Positions 1-9,131 are shown, numbered from the stretch's first letter. The stretch is DNA of 33,598 nucleotides from Sphingobacteriales bacterium TSM_CSM (GCA_002212725.1 MTCR01000079.1:1-33598), one strand, 5' to 3'. The notes: generated from the sequence alone by a model not told the origin. Translations and numbers: made by a program.

Positions 1-5
1 ACATA

Positions 6-848
6 ATGAGCGGTCTTTCCCATCAGGAAATGTTAGATGCCAGCGTACATTTTGGGCATTTGCGCAAAAAATGGAACCCCAAAATGCTTCCGTATATTTT
101 TATGGAGCGCAAAGGCATTCATATAATTGACTTAAACAAAACCAACGAAGGGCTTGAAAGGGCGGCATCTGCCATGAAAAAATTAGCCCGTGCCGGCAAG
201 AAAATTTTGTTTGTAGCTACCAAAAAACAAGCCAAAGACATGGTGGCCAAAGCTGCCGAGGAAATTGGAATGCCCTATGTAACCGAGCGTTGGCTGGGCG
301 GTATGCTTACTAATTTTTCTACCATTCGCAAATCTATTAAGAAAAAGCAAAGCATTAAAAAGTTGCTGGAAGAAAAATCTACAGCACTTACCAAAAAAGA
401 GCGGCTTATGTTATCGCGCGAGTACGATAAATTAGACCGCATTTTAGGTGGGGTGGAAGATATGTCGCGCGCGCCCTCGGCGTTGTTTATTGTAGATATC
501 AGCCATGAACACATTGCTCTTGCCGAAGCCAAGCGCCTTGGTATTATCACCTTTGCCATGGTAGATACCAATTCAGACCCCACGCAGGTTGATTTTGCCA
601 TTCCTGCCAATGATGATGCTTCCAAATCGGTTGGGCTTATTACCGGCTACCTTGTAAACAGCATTAAGGAAGGTTTGGCAGAACGTCAGAAAGAAAAAGC
701 CGATGACTATGATAGTTCTGAACAACACACCGAAGGAGATTCCGGTTCTGCCGAAAGGGGCAGCAGAAAAGACGCCGGTCGCAACAGAAACCTCCAGAAA
801 AGGAGAAGAAACAGAACGTCCTCTTCTTCGGAAGGCGGTGAGGAATAA
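6..848 (+). CDS. rpsB: 30S ribosomal protein S2
   Basis: This gene encodes ribosomal protein S2 of the small subunit (280 residues). The family signatures are clear: an N-terminal stretch with HFGHLRKKWNPKMLPYI (about residues 15-31), RWLGGMLTNF (95-104), SALFIVDISHEHIALAEAK (158-176), VDTNSDP (186-192) and IPANDDA (199-205). The start lies five bases inside the window, so its upstream signals are not visible; in related genomes rplM and rpsI usually precede it. tsf follows after 111 bp, the usual rpsB-tsf order. The last 50 residues (231-280) are an extension beyond the conserved fold. They are unusual: a run of Arg residues encoded mostly by AGA/AGG, then a short acidic end. The alternative frame through this stretch reads as a more ordinary Ala/Glu/Thr/Pro-rich tail (see findings). 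Confidence 0.97.
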   Translation: MSGLSHQEMLDASVHFGHLRKKWNPKMLPYIFMERKGIHIIDLNKTNEGLERAASAMKKLARAGKKILFVATKKQAKDMVAKAAEEIGMPYVTERWLGGMLTNFSTIRKSIKKKQSIKKLLEEKSTALTKKERLMLSREYDKLDRILGGVEDMSRAPSALFIVDISHEHIALAEAKRLGIITFAMVDTNSDPTQVDFAIPANDDASKSVGLITGYLVNSIKEGLAERQKEKADDYDSSEQHTEGDSGSAERGSRKDAGRNRNLQKRRRNRTSSSSEGGEE

Positions 849-959
849 TTTACCTTGCAAGGGAGCAGCGCCCGGCAATACAGGTTCTTGCAACACAGGC
901 CGAAGCGGGCGGTAAATATTGTTTCATTTGTAAAAATTAAAAAAACGTAAAAATAAATC

Positions 960-1799
960 ATGGAAGTTAAAATAACTGCCAAAGAGGTAAATGACCTTCG
1001 GCAAATTACCGGCGCCGGTATGATGGATTGCAAAAAAGCTTTGGTTGAAGCTAACGGCGATTTTGATGCCGCCATTGAATATCTGCGCAAAAAAGGACAG
1101 AAAGTGGCCGCCAACCGCGCCGACAGAAGCGCTACAGAAGGTGCCGCCATTGCCAAAACCAATGCCGACAGCACCAAAGGGGTGGCGCTGGTATTGGGTT
1201 GCGAAACCGACTTTGTAGCAAAAAACGAAGACTTTGTGGCCTTTGCCCACAAAATAGCCGATATTGCTTTGTCTGAAATGCCTGCCGATTTGGACGCACT
1301 GCTGGAGCTTGATATGGACGGTGTTAAGATTGCCGACCGACTGGCCGAGCAAATAGGTAAAATCGGAGAAAAAATAGAAATTTCACAATATACCACTATC
1401 GAAGCGCCCGGTATTGTAGCCTACATTCATGCCGGAAACCGCATTGGCGTATTGGTGGCATTAAACAAAGCCAAAACAGCGCAAATAGAAGAAGTTGGTA
1501 AAGACGTGGCCATGCAGGTAGCCGCCATGATGCCCGTTGCTTTAGACGAAGACAGCGTACCGGCATCTGTAATTGAAAGAGAACTGGAAATTGGCCGCGA
1601 GCAAGCCCGCGCAGAGGGTAAACCCGAAAACATGGTGGACAAAATTGCTATGGGTAAGCTGAAAAAATACTTTAAAGAAAGCACCCTTCTTAATCAGCAA
1701 TTTGTAAAAGACAACGATAAAACGGTGAAAGAATACGTTAAATCGGTTGACAAGGAATTGTCTGTTACAGCCTTCAGGCGGGTTGCCATCGGAAAATAA
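960..1799 (+). CDS. tsf: Translation elongation factor Ts
   Basis: This encodes EF-Ts (279 residues), the cytoplasmic nucleotide-exchange factor for EF-Tu. Both family signatures are present: RQITGAGMMDCKKAL at residues 14-28 in the N-terminal UBA-like domain, and CETDFVAKNEDF at 81-92, which contains the EF-Tu-contacting TDFVAKN core. The length is normal for the family. It lies 111 bp after rpsB, and the only strong terminator seen follows tsf, so the two are probably cotranscribed. The ATG is preceded by an A-rich stretch without a clear Shine-Dalgarno sequence, which is common in Bacteroidota. Confidence 0.97.
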   Translation: MEVKITAKEVNDLRQITGAGMMDCKKALVEANGDFDAAIEYLRKKGQKVAANRADRSATEGAAIAKTNADSTKGVALVLGCETDFVAKNEDFVAFAHKIADIALSEMPADLDALLELDMDGVKIADRLAEQIGKIGEKIEISQYTTIEAPGIVAYIHAGNRIGVLVALNKAKTAQIEEVGKDVAMQVAAMMPVALDEDSVPASVIERELEIGREQARAEGKPENMVDKIAMGKLKKYFKESTLLNQQFVKDNDKTVKEYVKSVDKELSVTAFRRVAIGK

Positions 1800-1807
1800 A
1801 TTTTTTT

Positions 1808-1845
1808 AAAAAGAGAGGATAAATTATTATTCTCTCTTTTTTTTG
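1808..1845 (+). terminator. Intrinsic terminator after tsf
   Basis: A near-perfect hairpin starts nine bases after the tsf stop. The arms 1808-1822 and 1827-1841 pair over 15 positions with one G-U pair and a four-base ATTA loop, and a T tract follows. It separates rpsB-tsf from pyrH. Confidence 0.85.
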
Positions 1846-2012
1846 TCTTAACTTTTCACAAAATTGCTGTTATGATTAGGAAAACATCAAAAAACGGCGC
1901 ACTTCCCAACAGTTGCCCCCAAATACCGCTGCCGCATTCGCACGGCATTTCTTTTAACCTCAATAACCCCAACGGAAACTACGGGTACGACGCAGAGGGC
2001 ATTGGCGCTGCA

Positions 2013-2747
2013 ATGGGCAGCAAAAAGCACCCCAAATTTAAGCGTGTTTTACTTAAACTAAGCGGCGAAGCGCTGATGGGTAATCAGGAGTTTGGCATTG
2101 ACCCCGAGCGAATTATGGAGTATGCCTTCCAAATAAAAGAAATTGTGAAAATAGACGGTATTGAACTGGCTATTGTAATAGGCGGCGGCAATATTTTCAG
2201 GGGTATGGATGCCGGTGATATTGGCATTGACCGTGCATCGGGCGATTATATGGGCATGCTGGCAACAGTTATGAACGGTATTGCGCTTCAAAGTTCGCTC
2301 GAAAAAATAGGGCTTTATACCAGGTTAATGTCGGCTATTGAAATGCCCAAAATTTGCGAACCCTACATCAGGCGCCGCGCTATACGACACCTCGAAAAAG
2401 GAAGGGTGGTTATTTTTTCGGCCGGAACCGGACATCCTTTTTTTACCACCGATACCGCTGCCTCATTGCGTGCCGTAGAAATTGAAGCCGATGTGCTGCT
2501 GAAAGCAACCCGGGTTGACGGCGTTTATACCGCCGACCCCGAAAAAGACAAAACCGCCATTAAATACGAAACCGTTACCTTTAACGAGGTACTTACCAAA
2601 GAATTAAATGTAATGGATATGACTGCCTTTGCGCTTTGCCGCGAAAATGAGTTGCCTGTTATTGTGTTTGATATGAACAAGGTGGGCAACCTGCGCAAAA
2701 TTATTCATGGCGAAAAGGTAGGCACTTTGGTTAGCGAAAGAGTGTAA
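2013..2747 (+). CDS. pyrH: UMP kinase
   Basis: UMP kinase phosphorylates UMP to UDP in pyrimidine nucleotide synthesis (cytoplasm, amino-acid-kinase fold). With the start at 2013 the protein has 244 residues, the family's normal size. Visible motifs are LLKLSGEAL (13-21), GGGNIFRG (57-64), [12 protein letters not shown] (78-89), [15 protein letters not shown] (136-150), [11 protein letters not shown] (166-176) and [19 protein letters not shown] (200-218). The frame is open back to an ATG at 1872, but the added 47 residues (Pro/Asn/His-rich) resemble nothing in the family, so the internal ATG at 2013 is preferred. The tsf terminator upstream implies its own promoter. frr, often the next gene in other bacteria, is not here. 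Confidence 0.95.
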   Translation: MGSKKHPKFKRVLLKLSGEALMGNQEFGIDPERIMEYAFQIKEIVKIDGIELAIVIGGGNIFRGMDAGDIGIDRASGDYMGMLATVMNGIALQSSLEKIGLYTRLMSAIEMPKICEPYIRRRAIRHLEKGRVVIFSAGTGHPFFTTDTAASLRAVEIEADVLLKATRVDGVYTADPEKDKTAIKYETVTFNEVLTKELNVMDMTAFALCRENELPVIVFDMNKVGNLRKIIHGEKVGTLVSERV

Positions 2748-2876
2748 CCTCAATTCCCTGTTAGCAACGTGCAATCTCTCTTCAAGATGGAGGCAATTGT
2801 GTCGCTTTTTACCTTCAGGGTTGGTGAAGTCTGTCCGCATATAGAAAATTCCGAAAATGAGGGCACAAAAAAACTG

Positions 2877-2931
2877 CCCCAAAACACAAAACCCCCGCAT
2901 TATGTGAGTGCGGGGGTTTTGTGTTTTGGGG
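2877..2931. terminator. Bidirectional terminator between pyrH and the TlpA-like gene
   Basis: A perfect 22-bp inverted repeat (arms 2877-2898 and 2910-2931), extendable inward by three pairs including a G-U, sits between two convergent genes. The GC-rich core is flanked on both sides by A/T-rich stem, so either strand yields a hairpin followed by U-rich sequence. It lies 16 bp from the stop of the minus-strand gene. Confidence 0.75.
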
Positions 2932-2947
2932 TAATGCGTCAGAAGGT

Positions 2948-3472
2948 TTACTTGCCTTCCTCTTCTGCGGCATAGAGTTTTTCAATAACTTCCTGCAACT
3001 CATACTCATCACCTTCAACATAACCCGAATGTTCAAAAACAATATTGCCTTTTTGGTCTTTTACCAACGTATAAGGCACTGTTTGAAAATTAAGGGCGCG
3101 TTTCAGGTCTTCATTTACGTCAAGCAGCACATCAAACTCCCAACCTTGCCCGTCAACATAGGGTTTTACCTTGGGTGCGGTGCGTTGGTCATCGGTACTT
3201 ACAGCCACAATTTCCAGGTTGTAGGCTTCCTTCCACTCGTCATACAATTCAGCTAAATTTACCAGTTCTTTTTTACAGGGCGCGCACCACGTAGCCCAAA
3301 AGCTGAAAACGGTAATTTTTCCATTATCGCCGTAATTGGCAATGTTTACCTTTTCACCGTTCATATTCATTAATTCTATACTGGGCAGTTTATCAACAGC
3401 CTGGGCGGCTGCGGTGGCAAAAGCAGATACAATAAAGACAAGGGTCAGGCAAATTTGGAAAATCCTCCTCAT
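2948..3472 (-). CDS. TlpA/ResA-like thiol-disulfide oxidoreductase
   Basis: This encodes an exported thioredoxin-fold protein of 174 residues. An N-terminal signal sequence (MRRIFQICL, then a hydrophobic stretch ending near AAAQA at residues 21-25) predicts export. The catalytic motif WCAPC is at 62-66, inside FSFWATWCAPCKKEL. The cis-proline loop VPYT is at 132-135, with P133. This is the TlpA/ResA type that reduces or oxidises cysteines of envelope proteins, for example in cytochrome c maturation; the partner here is unknown. The gene is divergent from the DUF6029-like outer-membrane gene, with 235 bp between them, and convergent with pyrH. The C terminus is short and acidic. Confidence 0.9.
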   Translation of the reverse strand: MRRIFQICLTLVFIVSAFATAAAQAVDKLPSIELMNMNGEKVNIANYGDNGKITVFSFWATWCAPCKKELVNLAELYDEWKEAYNLEIVAVSTDDQRTAPKVKPYVDGQGWEFDVLLDVNEDLKRALNFQTVPYTLVKDQKGNIVFEHSGYVEGDEYELQEVIEKLYAAEEEGK

Positions 3473-3707
3473 GTTGAAATATGAATTTATGGGGTAAAAA
3501 AAATATAAAGCAAGGCCGTTGTTTCAAATTTTTGTAAAAACTGCAAAATGCAAGGTTAAGGGCTGTAATACTATTTGCAGCACTGTATTTTTGGCTATAT
3601 TTACCCGCCGTTAGGCAAATTAAAAACGCCCTAACCGCTTAAAAAGGTATAAACAATTGAAGTATAGACTAACTTTCTTTGTAAATGTTTAAAACACCAA
3701 ACAAATA

Positions 3708-5384
3708 ATGGGCAAAATTAACAAAAAATTGTGGTTTGCAGGGGCGTTATGCCTGGGGCTGCTCTTTTCGGGCATGGCCTTTGCTCAAACAGAAGAGCAA
3801 CAGGAGGGCAGAGACCGGGGTCAGTTTTCGGGCGATTTTCAAACCAATGTGCGTTTCTATCAGCGCGACAGTTTAAGAGGGGCGGCCGGTATTCCGTTTT
3901 ACGATTACCTCTTGTATGGTGTTGACTCCTGGCTTACCCTTAACTACCGGGTAGCCGGTTTTGACATGGGTATGCGGTTCGATATGTTTCATAACTCCAA
4001 CCTGTTTAACCCCACCCGCGAGGCTTCCAAACAGGGCATCGGGCGCTGGTATATTGCCAAAAGCGTAGGTAAATTAGACCTTGCCGCAGGTTACCTGTAC
4101 GACCAGTTTGGTTCGGGAACTACTTTCAGGGCTTATGAAGCAAGGCTTCTGGGGGTTGACCAATCGGTTTTGGGAATTAAAGCCGCTTATCATCTTACGC
4201 CAAACTGGACTATAAGAGGCTTTACCGGAAAACTCAAAAATCAATTTAAGTTAGATGATATTGAACAATACCGCCCCATTTTAAGAGGTGCCTGCATAGA
4301 GGGATTGGTAAAACTCAATACCAATGCCCAAATTCAGCCCGGCGTATCGGCAGTTAGCCGCACCCTCGATACCAAAACCATGGAAAGCGTGGCACAGGAA
4401 ATAAACAGCTATAAACTGGAAGACCGTTTTGAACCCAAATACAGCACCTACCTTGCATCGGTTTATAATACCTTGCTGGTAAAAAACATCAGCTGGTATG
4501 TAGAAGGCGCTTTTAAAACCGAAGACGTGGTACGCGATTTAACCGGTAAACTGTTTAACCCCAACCGCGGCTATGTGTTATACAGCACCGCCACCTACTC
4601 CAAAAAAGGCTTCGGGCTGGTATTGCAGGGAAAATATACCAGTAAATTCGATTTCAGAATTGCCCCAAGCGAAATACAAAACGCAGGTTTGGTACACTAC
4701 CTGCCCTCTCTTACACGGCTCAATACCTACCGCCTTACCTCGCGCTACAATGCCGCCACACAATTGCTGGGCGAAGTGGCCTTACAGGGCGACATTACTT
4801 ATACCCCCAAAAAAGGGGTTACCTTTAGCCTGAATGTTTCCGATATTTTTGACCCCGATAACAGCGACCAACTTTTTAGAGAGCTTTATGCCGATGTAAG
4901 TCTTAAACCCAAAGACAAAAAGTGGAAACTCAATACCGGTTTGCAAATGGTTGATTATAATCAGGCACGGTTTGAACAGAAAGGCGATTTTGTAAACACC
5001 CTCACCCCGTTTGCCGAATGGGTGTACAAGTTTGATAAGAAAAAATCTATTAAAGCCGAACTGTCTTACATGCTTACCAAGCGCAATTACCGCCTTTTTG
5101 GACAGGAAGACCCGCACCCCGATAAACTACAGGATTTGGGCGATTTTGCATGGGCTTTGCTTGAGTTTGACATTGCCCCGCACTGGTCTTTTACCGTTGC
5201 CAATATGTGGAATGTTGATAACGATATTCACTATCCTACAGTGGGCGTTTTTTATACCCTTAAAGTTACACGCTTGTCTGTTATTTATGCCAAGCAGCCC
5301 GCAGGTATTGTATGTACAGGCGGTGTATGCCGTTTTGAACCTGCTTTCAGCGGTATGCGTCTTGATATAGCTACCAGTTTTTAA
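3708..5384 (+). CDS. DUF6029-like outer-membrane protein
   Basis: This is a secreted or outer-membrane protein of 558 residues. A signal peptide ends at GMAFAQ (about residue 27). The mature protein is rich in alternating aromatic and polar segments and ends in a phenylalanine (LDIATSF), as expected for an outer-membrane beta-barrel. The early segments (FSGDFQTNVRFYQRD, DMGMRFDMFHNSNLFNP, IGRWYIAKSVGKLDLAAGY) match my memory of the Bacteroidota DUF6029 family, whose role is unknown. In that family a TlpA-type thioredoxin gene is a frequent neighbour, and one lies divergently here. That supports the family call but not a function. The flippase gene follows after about 100 bp on the same strand. 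Confidence 0.7.
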   Translation: MGKINKKLWFAGALCLGLLFSGMAFAQTEEQQEGRDRGQFSGDFQTNVRFYQRDSLRGAAGIPFYDYLLYGVDSWLTLNYRVAGFDMGMRFDMFHNSNLFNPTREASKQGIGRWYIAKSVGKLDLAAGYLYDQFGSGTTFRAYEARLLGVDQSVLGIKAAYHLTPNWTIRGFTGKLKNQFKLDDIEQYRPILRGACIEGLVKLNTNAQIQPGVSAVSRTLDTKTMESVAQEINSYKLEDRFEPKYSTYLASVYNTLLVKNISWYVEGAFKTEDVVRDLTGKLFNPNRGYVLYSTATYSKKGFGLVLQGKYTSKFDFRIAPSEIQNAGLVHYLPSLTRLNTYRLTSRYNAATQLLGEVALQGDITYTPKKGVTFSLNVSDIFDPDNSDQLFRELYADVSLKPKDKKWKLNTGLQMVDYNQARFEQKGDFVNTLTPFAEWVYKFDKKKSIKAELSYMLTKRNYRLFGQEDPHPDKLQDLGDFAWALLEFDIAPHWSFTVANMWNVDNDIHYPTVGVFYTLKVTRLSVIYAKQPAGIVCTGGVCRFEPAFSGMRLDIATSF

Positions 5385-5482
5385 ACCACCGGAAGGCAAC
5401 CAAAACAAACCCTTAGCGCCTTTCGGGTGTTTACCACCAAAGTGGGGGCTTGCTTTGCATCAACCCACACAGGTCATCAGCC

Positions 5483-6856
5483 ATGCTGCAAAATCCTTTA
5501 CGGCGTTTACGGGGCTATTTTAGCCGGGCATCAGAAAACAAGGCATACCTTTTAAAAGGTTCTGCCGGTGCATTGGCCGCGCAAGTAGTGGGGCTGGCAG
5601 CCGGTTTTGTAACCTCGTGGGTGTTGGCGCGCCTGTTGGGGGCTGCACAGTATGGCGTGTACACCTATTTATTTTCCTGGCTTACGGTATTATCTACCTT
5701 TTCGGCAGCAGGTATAGAGCAGTTTTTGGTTAAGCAAACTGCTGCCTGCCGCAGCGCCGGCAGAACAGATTTGCTCAAAGGAACCCAACATTATGCCTAT
5801 GGGGTAGCGAGCATACTGTCAATTTTGGTATGTGCGGCGGGTTTGCTTTGGATACATGCCTGCAATACCGGTTTTATTGCCTATATGCCCTACATGTTGC
5901 GCAGTGAAGAAAACCGCCGTCTTTTGGGGTGGGTATTGCTTGCCATACCCATAACCACCCTTGCCAAAATACCCGAAGGCATGTTGCGGGGCGGAAAACA
6001 CATTATAAGCAGCCAACTGCCCGAAAATGTGGTAAAACCCCTGCTGCTGCTGTTGTTAATGGCAGCGGTGTTTATGCTGTGGGGCGAACGGGTAACATTG
6101 GCAGGGGCAGTATGGCTCAACCTCATTACCTTTGTTTTTACCCTCTGTTTGTATGTGGCGTTGTATTGGCGCAAATTTGGCAACACGCTTACAGCGCCGG
6201 CACAATACGAACCTGCCTTGTGGTGGCGCAGCCTGGTGTCTTTTTTCTTCATTAGCCTGCTGGCCATTATTAACAACCGCGCCGATGTGCTCATACTGGG
6301 TTCATTGGCTACTGATGCCGATGTGGGCATTTACAACGTGGCTGCCCGTTTAGCCGATGTACCTAAAATGCTGCTAATGGCGGCCAACCTGGCCCTTGCC
6401 CCCCTGTTTGCCGATTTGTATGCCCGCCGTCAAATGCAGCAGCTTCAAAACCTGCTCACCCGAAGTGTGCGCCTGATTACTGCAGCCGGCTTGCTGCCCG
6501 TACTGCTGCTTGTATTGTTTGGCAAACCGGTACTGGCAATTTGGGGGCATGAGTTTGTGACCGGACATTGGGCGCTTGCCTTTATGTGCCTTGCCCAGTT
6601 GTTTAACCTGGCCTGCGGTTCGGTAGGAGTGTTGTTAATGATGACCGGACACGAAAAATGGGTATCTTACGGGCTGGCGTTGGGTACTTTGGTAAACATA
6701 ACGCTCAATTTTGCCCTCATACCCGTTTGGGGCATAAACGGTGCAGGCATGGCCTCGGCCTTAACGGTAGTAGTGTGGAATGTGTTTCTCACCCGCATGG
6801 TATTTGTAAAACTAAAACTCAACCCAACCGTGGCCGGTTGGAGGCAACACGCATAA
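5483..6856 (+). CDS. Polysaccharide/lipid flippase (MOP superfamily)
   Basis: This is a polytopic inner-membrane protein of about 458 residues with around 12-14 hydrophobic segments. An early motif, LARLLGAAQYGVYTYLFSWL, is typical of polysaccharide-biosynthesis/oligosaccharide flippases of the MOP exporter superfamily (Wzx/MurJ relatives). The likely role is flipping a lipid-linked saccharide across the cytoplasmic membrane; the substrate cannot be read. Close to the end, the segments INGAGMASALTVVVWNVFL and LNITLNFALIPVWG-like sequence are also typical. The frame is open back to a TTG at 5450, but the ATG at 5483 gives a natural basic N terminus before the first membrane segment and is preferred. 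No glycosyltransferase genes lie next to it. Confidence 0.85.
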   Translation: MLQNPLRRLRGYFSRASENKAYLLKGSAGALAAQVVGLAAGFVTSWVLARLLGAAQYGVYTYLFSWLTVLSTFSAAGIEQFLVKQTAACRSAGRTDLLKGTQHYAYGVASILSILVCAAGLLWIHACNTGFIAYMPYMLRSEENRRLLGWVLLAIPITTLAKIPEGMLRGGKHIISSQLPENVVKPLLLLLLMAAVFMLWGERVTLAGAVWLNLITFVFTLCLYVALYWRKFGNTLTAPAQYEPALWWRSLVSFFFISLLAIINNRADVLILGSLATDADVGIYNVAARLADVPKMLLMAANLALAPLFADLYARRQMQQLQNLLTRSVRLITAAGLLPVLLLVLFGKPVLAIWGHEFVTGHWALAFMCLAQLFNLACGSVGVLLMMTGHEKWVSYGLALGTLVNITLNFALIPVWGINGAGMASALTVVVWNVFLTRMVFVKLKLNPTVAGWRQHA

Positions 6857-6985
6857 GGCAACAAAAATTTACAAGGCAACTCTGCCATTATGCCGGCAGC
6901 GCGGGCATAGAAAAAAATAGTAGCGCAACAGCAGAAATTGAAAGGGTTTTTTGTAAAAACCAACAAAAAATGCAGTTGGGTGTTC

Positions 6986-6993
6986 TACCTTTG
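6986..6993 (+). promoter_or_regulatory. Putative hemF promoter (-7 element)
   Basis: TACCTTTG matches the Bacteroidota -7 consensus TAnnTTTG exactly and lies 30 bp before the preferred hemF ATG. No good -33 TTTG is seen at the usual distance. Its position argues that translation starts downstream of it, not at the ATG at 6658 inside the flippase gene. Confidence 0.5.
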
Positions 6994-7023
6994 CGCATTG
7001 CATTACAAATGCGTTTAAATACC

Positions 7024-7935
7024 ATGCCGCAAAAAGAAGAAATAGCCCTTTGGTTTACCGCCTTGCAAAAACAAATTTGCACCGCCTTAGAACAACTTGA
7101 CAGCAAAGAGCAGTTTTCCACCGAAAACTGGACACGTGAGGGCGGCGGCGGCGGTTGCAGCCGGGTTATACAAAACGGCAGTGTTATTGAAAAAGGCGGG
7201 GTTAATTTTTCGGAAGTATTCGGATTATTGCCGCCCGTAGTAGCCCGGGCATTTAAATTGCCCGAAGGAATGCATTTTTTCGCCACCGGGGTATCTATTG
7301 TGCTGCACCCGTGTAACCCACACATGCCCATTATACACATGAACGTGCGGTACTTCGAAATAGCTGATGGCGTTTACTGGTTTGGAGGCGGCATAGACCT
7401 GACTCCGCATTATATAATTGCAGAAGATGCCCGCTATTTTCACCAAAGCCTGCAAACGGTATGCAACAAGCATAACCCGCAATACTACCCCCGGTTTAAA
7501 CAATGGGCCGATAACTATTTTTACCTTGCTCACCGCAACGAAACCCGTGGCATCGGGGGCATATTTTTCGACCAATTGTCGGAAAACGACCAACAAAGCA
7601 AACAAGCTTGTTTCAATTTTGTTAAAGATACAGGTAATTTGTTCTCACCGCTCTATACTTATTTTGTAAACCAACATGCCAACCGCCCCTTTACCCCAAA
7701 CCAAAAACAATGGCAACTTATACGCCGCAGCCGCTATGTTGAATTTAACCTGGTATATGACAAAGGCACCAAATTCGGATTAGATACCAACGGCAGAACC
7801 GAATCTATCCTGATGAGTATGCCGCCTCAGGCAAGTTGGCCTTACAATTACCAGCCGCCCGCCGGCAGTCCCGAAGCTCAAACCCTGCAACTGCTGAAAA
7901 AAGACATAGATTGGGTAAATTACCCCCGCTCATAA
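7024..7935 (+). CDS. hemF: Oxygen-dependent coproporphyrinogen-III oxidase
   Basis: HemF decarboxylates coproporphyrinogen III to protoporphyrinogen IX using O2, in haem synthesis in the cytoplasm. From the ATG at 7024 the protein is 303 residues, like E. coli HemF. Family motifs are conserved throughout: NWTREGGGGGCSRV (35-48), GVNFSEVFG (59-67), HMNVRYFE (105-112), WFGGGIDLTPHY (119-130), HRNETRGIGGIFFD (170-183), RYVEFNLVYDKGTKFGL (237-253) and GRTESILMSMPP (257-268). The open frame extends upstream into the flippase gene, but those residues have no HemF character and a promoter-like element lies in between. An ATG at 7009 would add five residues and cannot be excluded. No other haem gene is adjacent. 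Confidence 0.95.
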   Translation: MPQKEEIALWFTALQKQICTALEQLDSKEQFSTENWTREGGGGGCSRVIQNGSVIEKGGVNFSEVFGLLPPVVARAFKLPEGMHFFATGVSIVLHPCNPHMPIIHMNVRYFEIADGVYWFGGGIDLTPHYIIAEDARYFHQSLQTVCNKHNPQYYPRFKQWADNYFYLAHRNETRGIGGIFFDQLSENDQQSKQACFNFVKDTGNLFSPLYTYFVNQHANRPFTPNQKQWQLIRRSRYVEFNLVYDKGTKFGLDTNGRTESILMSMPPQASWPYNYQPPAGSPEAQTLQLLKKDIDWVNYPRS

Positions 7936-7946
7936 CCTCCAAAAAC

Positions 7947-7981
7947 CGCCCCTGCTAAATTAATTTAGGGCACAGGTGGCG
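7947..7981 (+). terminator. Possible weak terminator after hemF
   Basis: An imperfect inverted repeat centred on the 14-base palindrome CTAAATTAATTTAG (7955-7968), with CGCC/CCTG arms outside and bulges, begins 11 bp after the hemF stop. There is no T tract, so function is uncertain. Confidence 0.3.
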
Positions 7982-8011
7982 TGTTAGTAATGTATTTCCA
8001 TAAATAATTCT

Positions 8012-8019
8012 TAATTTTG
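8012..8019 (+). promoter_or_regulatory. Putative promoter of the E1 alpha gene (-7 element)
   Basis: TAATTTTG fits the Bacteroidota -7 consensus TAnnTTTG. It lies 24 bp before the ATG at 8044, so an in-frame TTG at 8017 would be inside the promoter and is unlikely to be the start. The upstream -33 element is not convincing. Confidence 0.5.
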
Positions 8020-8043
8020 CGCTCACTTTTGAAAAAAAGTATT

Positions 8044-9057
8044 ATGATTGACACCATTGCAACTCCGGTAACTACTTTTACCAAAGAAACCTACCTGTAT
8101 TGGTATGAACTGATGCTGCTGCTGCGCCGCTTTGAAGAAAAAGCCGGGCAATTGTACGGACAGCAAAAAATTAGGGGTTTCTGCCACTTGTATATAGGGC
8201 AGGAAGCCGTTGCCGCAGGTATAACTACCGCAACCCGAAAAACCGACCCCATTATTACCGCCTACCGCGACCACGGCTTGGCCATGGCAAAAGGCATATC
8301 GGCAAATGCCTGTATGGCAGAGTTGTATGCAAAAGCCACCGGCTGTGCAAAGGGTAAAGGCGGCTCTATGCACTTCTTTTCTAAAGAAAATTACTTTTTT
8401 GGCGGACATGGTATTGTGGGCGCACAAATTCCGCTGGGCGCCGGCATAGCTTTTGCCGAAAAATACCGAAACAGCGGCAACGTTTGCATTACCATGTTTG
8501 GCGATGGCGCCGCAAGGCAGGGTGCCCTGCACGAATCTTTTAATATGGCCATGCTCTGGAAACTGCCCGTAGTGTTTATTTGCGAAAACAACTACTATGC
8601 AATGGGCACTTCGGTTAGCCGTTCCAGTAATGTTGCCGATATTTACAAACTTGGACTTGCCTACGACATGCCCTCCAAGGCCGTGGACGGAATGACCTGC
8701 GAAAGCGTACACGAGGCCGTTTACGAAGCAGCGGAACTGGCCCGAAACAATGGCGGACCTTCTTTCCTCGAAATAAGAACCTACCGCTACCGTGGGCATT
8801 CTATGTCGGACCCGGCAAAATACCGAACCAAAGAAGAGGTGGAACACTACAAAGAAATTGACCCGCTGCTGGTAACCCAAAAGCAACTGCTGCAAATGAA
8901 CTATGCCACCGAAGCAGAACTGGAAACAATTGAGGAAAAAATAAAAGGAATAGTAACGGAATCGGTAGAATTTGCCGAAAAATCGCCCTATCCCGCAAAT
9001 GAAGAACTCTACCGCGATGTCTATTTGCAACCCGATTACCCGTTCATTCACCACTAA
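8044..9057 (+). CDS. pdhA: Pyruvate dehydrogenase E1 component, alpha subunit
   Basis: This encodes the thiamine-diphosphate-dependent E1 alpha subunit of a 2-oxoacid dehydrogenase complex (337 residues), most like pyruvate dehydrogenase. It has the early block RRFEEKAGQLYGQQKIRGFC (28-47), HLYIGQEA (48-55), the GKGGSMHFF segment (104-112), the ThDP-binding motif GDGAARQG...ENN (153-183) and the YRYRGHSMSDPAKYR loop (247-261) that corresponds to the regulated loop of eukaryotic E1 alpha. A branched-chain E1 alpha is the main alternative. The E1 beta and E2 genes, often adjacent in this phylum, are absent here, so the partner subunits are encoded elsewhere. The ATG at 8044 follows a good -7 element. 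Confidence 0.9.
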   Translation: MIDTIATPVTTFTKETYLYWYELMLLLRRFEEKAGQLYGQQKIRGFCHLYIGQEAVAAGITTATRKTDPIITAYRDHGLAMAKGISANACMAELYAKATGCAKGKGGSMHFFSKENYFFGGHGIVGAQIPLGAGIAFAEKYRNSGNVCITMFGDGAARQGALHESFNMAMLWKLPVVFICENNYYAMGTSVSRSSNVADIYKLGLAYDMPSKAVDGMTCESVHEAVYEAAELARNNGGPSFLEIRTYRYRGHSMSDPAKYRTKEEVEHYKEIDPLLVTQKQLLQMNYATEAELETIEEKIKGIVTESVEFAEKSPYPANEELYRDVYLQPDYPFIHH

Positions 9058-9131
9058 CAAGCCCTGTACGGCAATTGCCACAAGATTAACAACGTACGTA
9101 TCCAATTAAATAAAACCGAATAATTTTCACC

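Noticed and set aside
1872-2012. 47-residue N-terminal extension of UMP kinase
   Set aside because: The residues are low-complexity and not seen in the family; the ATG at 2013 gives the usual length. A dual start cannot be fully excluded.
5450-5482. TTG start for the flippase
   Set aside because: The ATG 33 bases downstream gives a normal N terminus and nothing supports the longer form.
6658-7023. N-terminal extension of the HemF frame into the flippase gene
   Set aside because: The residues do not match the family, which starts near MPQKEE, and a promoter-like element lies between.
8023-9105. A 360-codon open frame on the minus strand opposite the E1 alpha gene
   Set aside because: It is the antisense shadow of a clearly conserved gene, has no family-like motifs and lacks its own signals.
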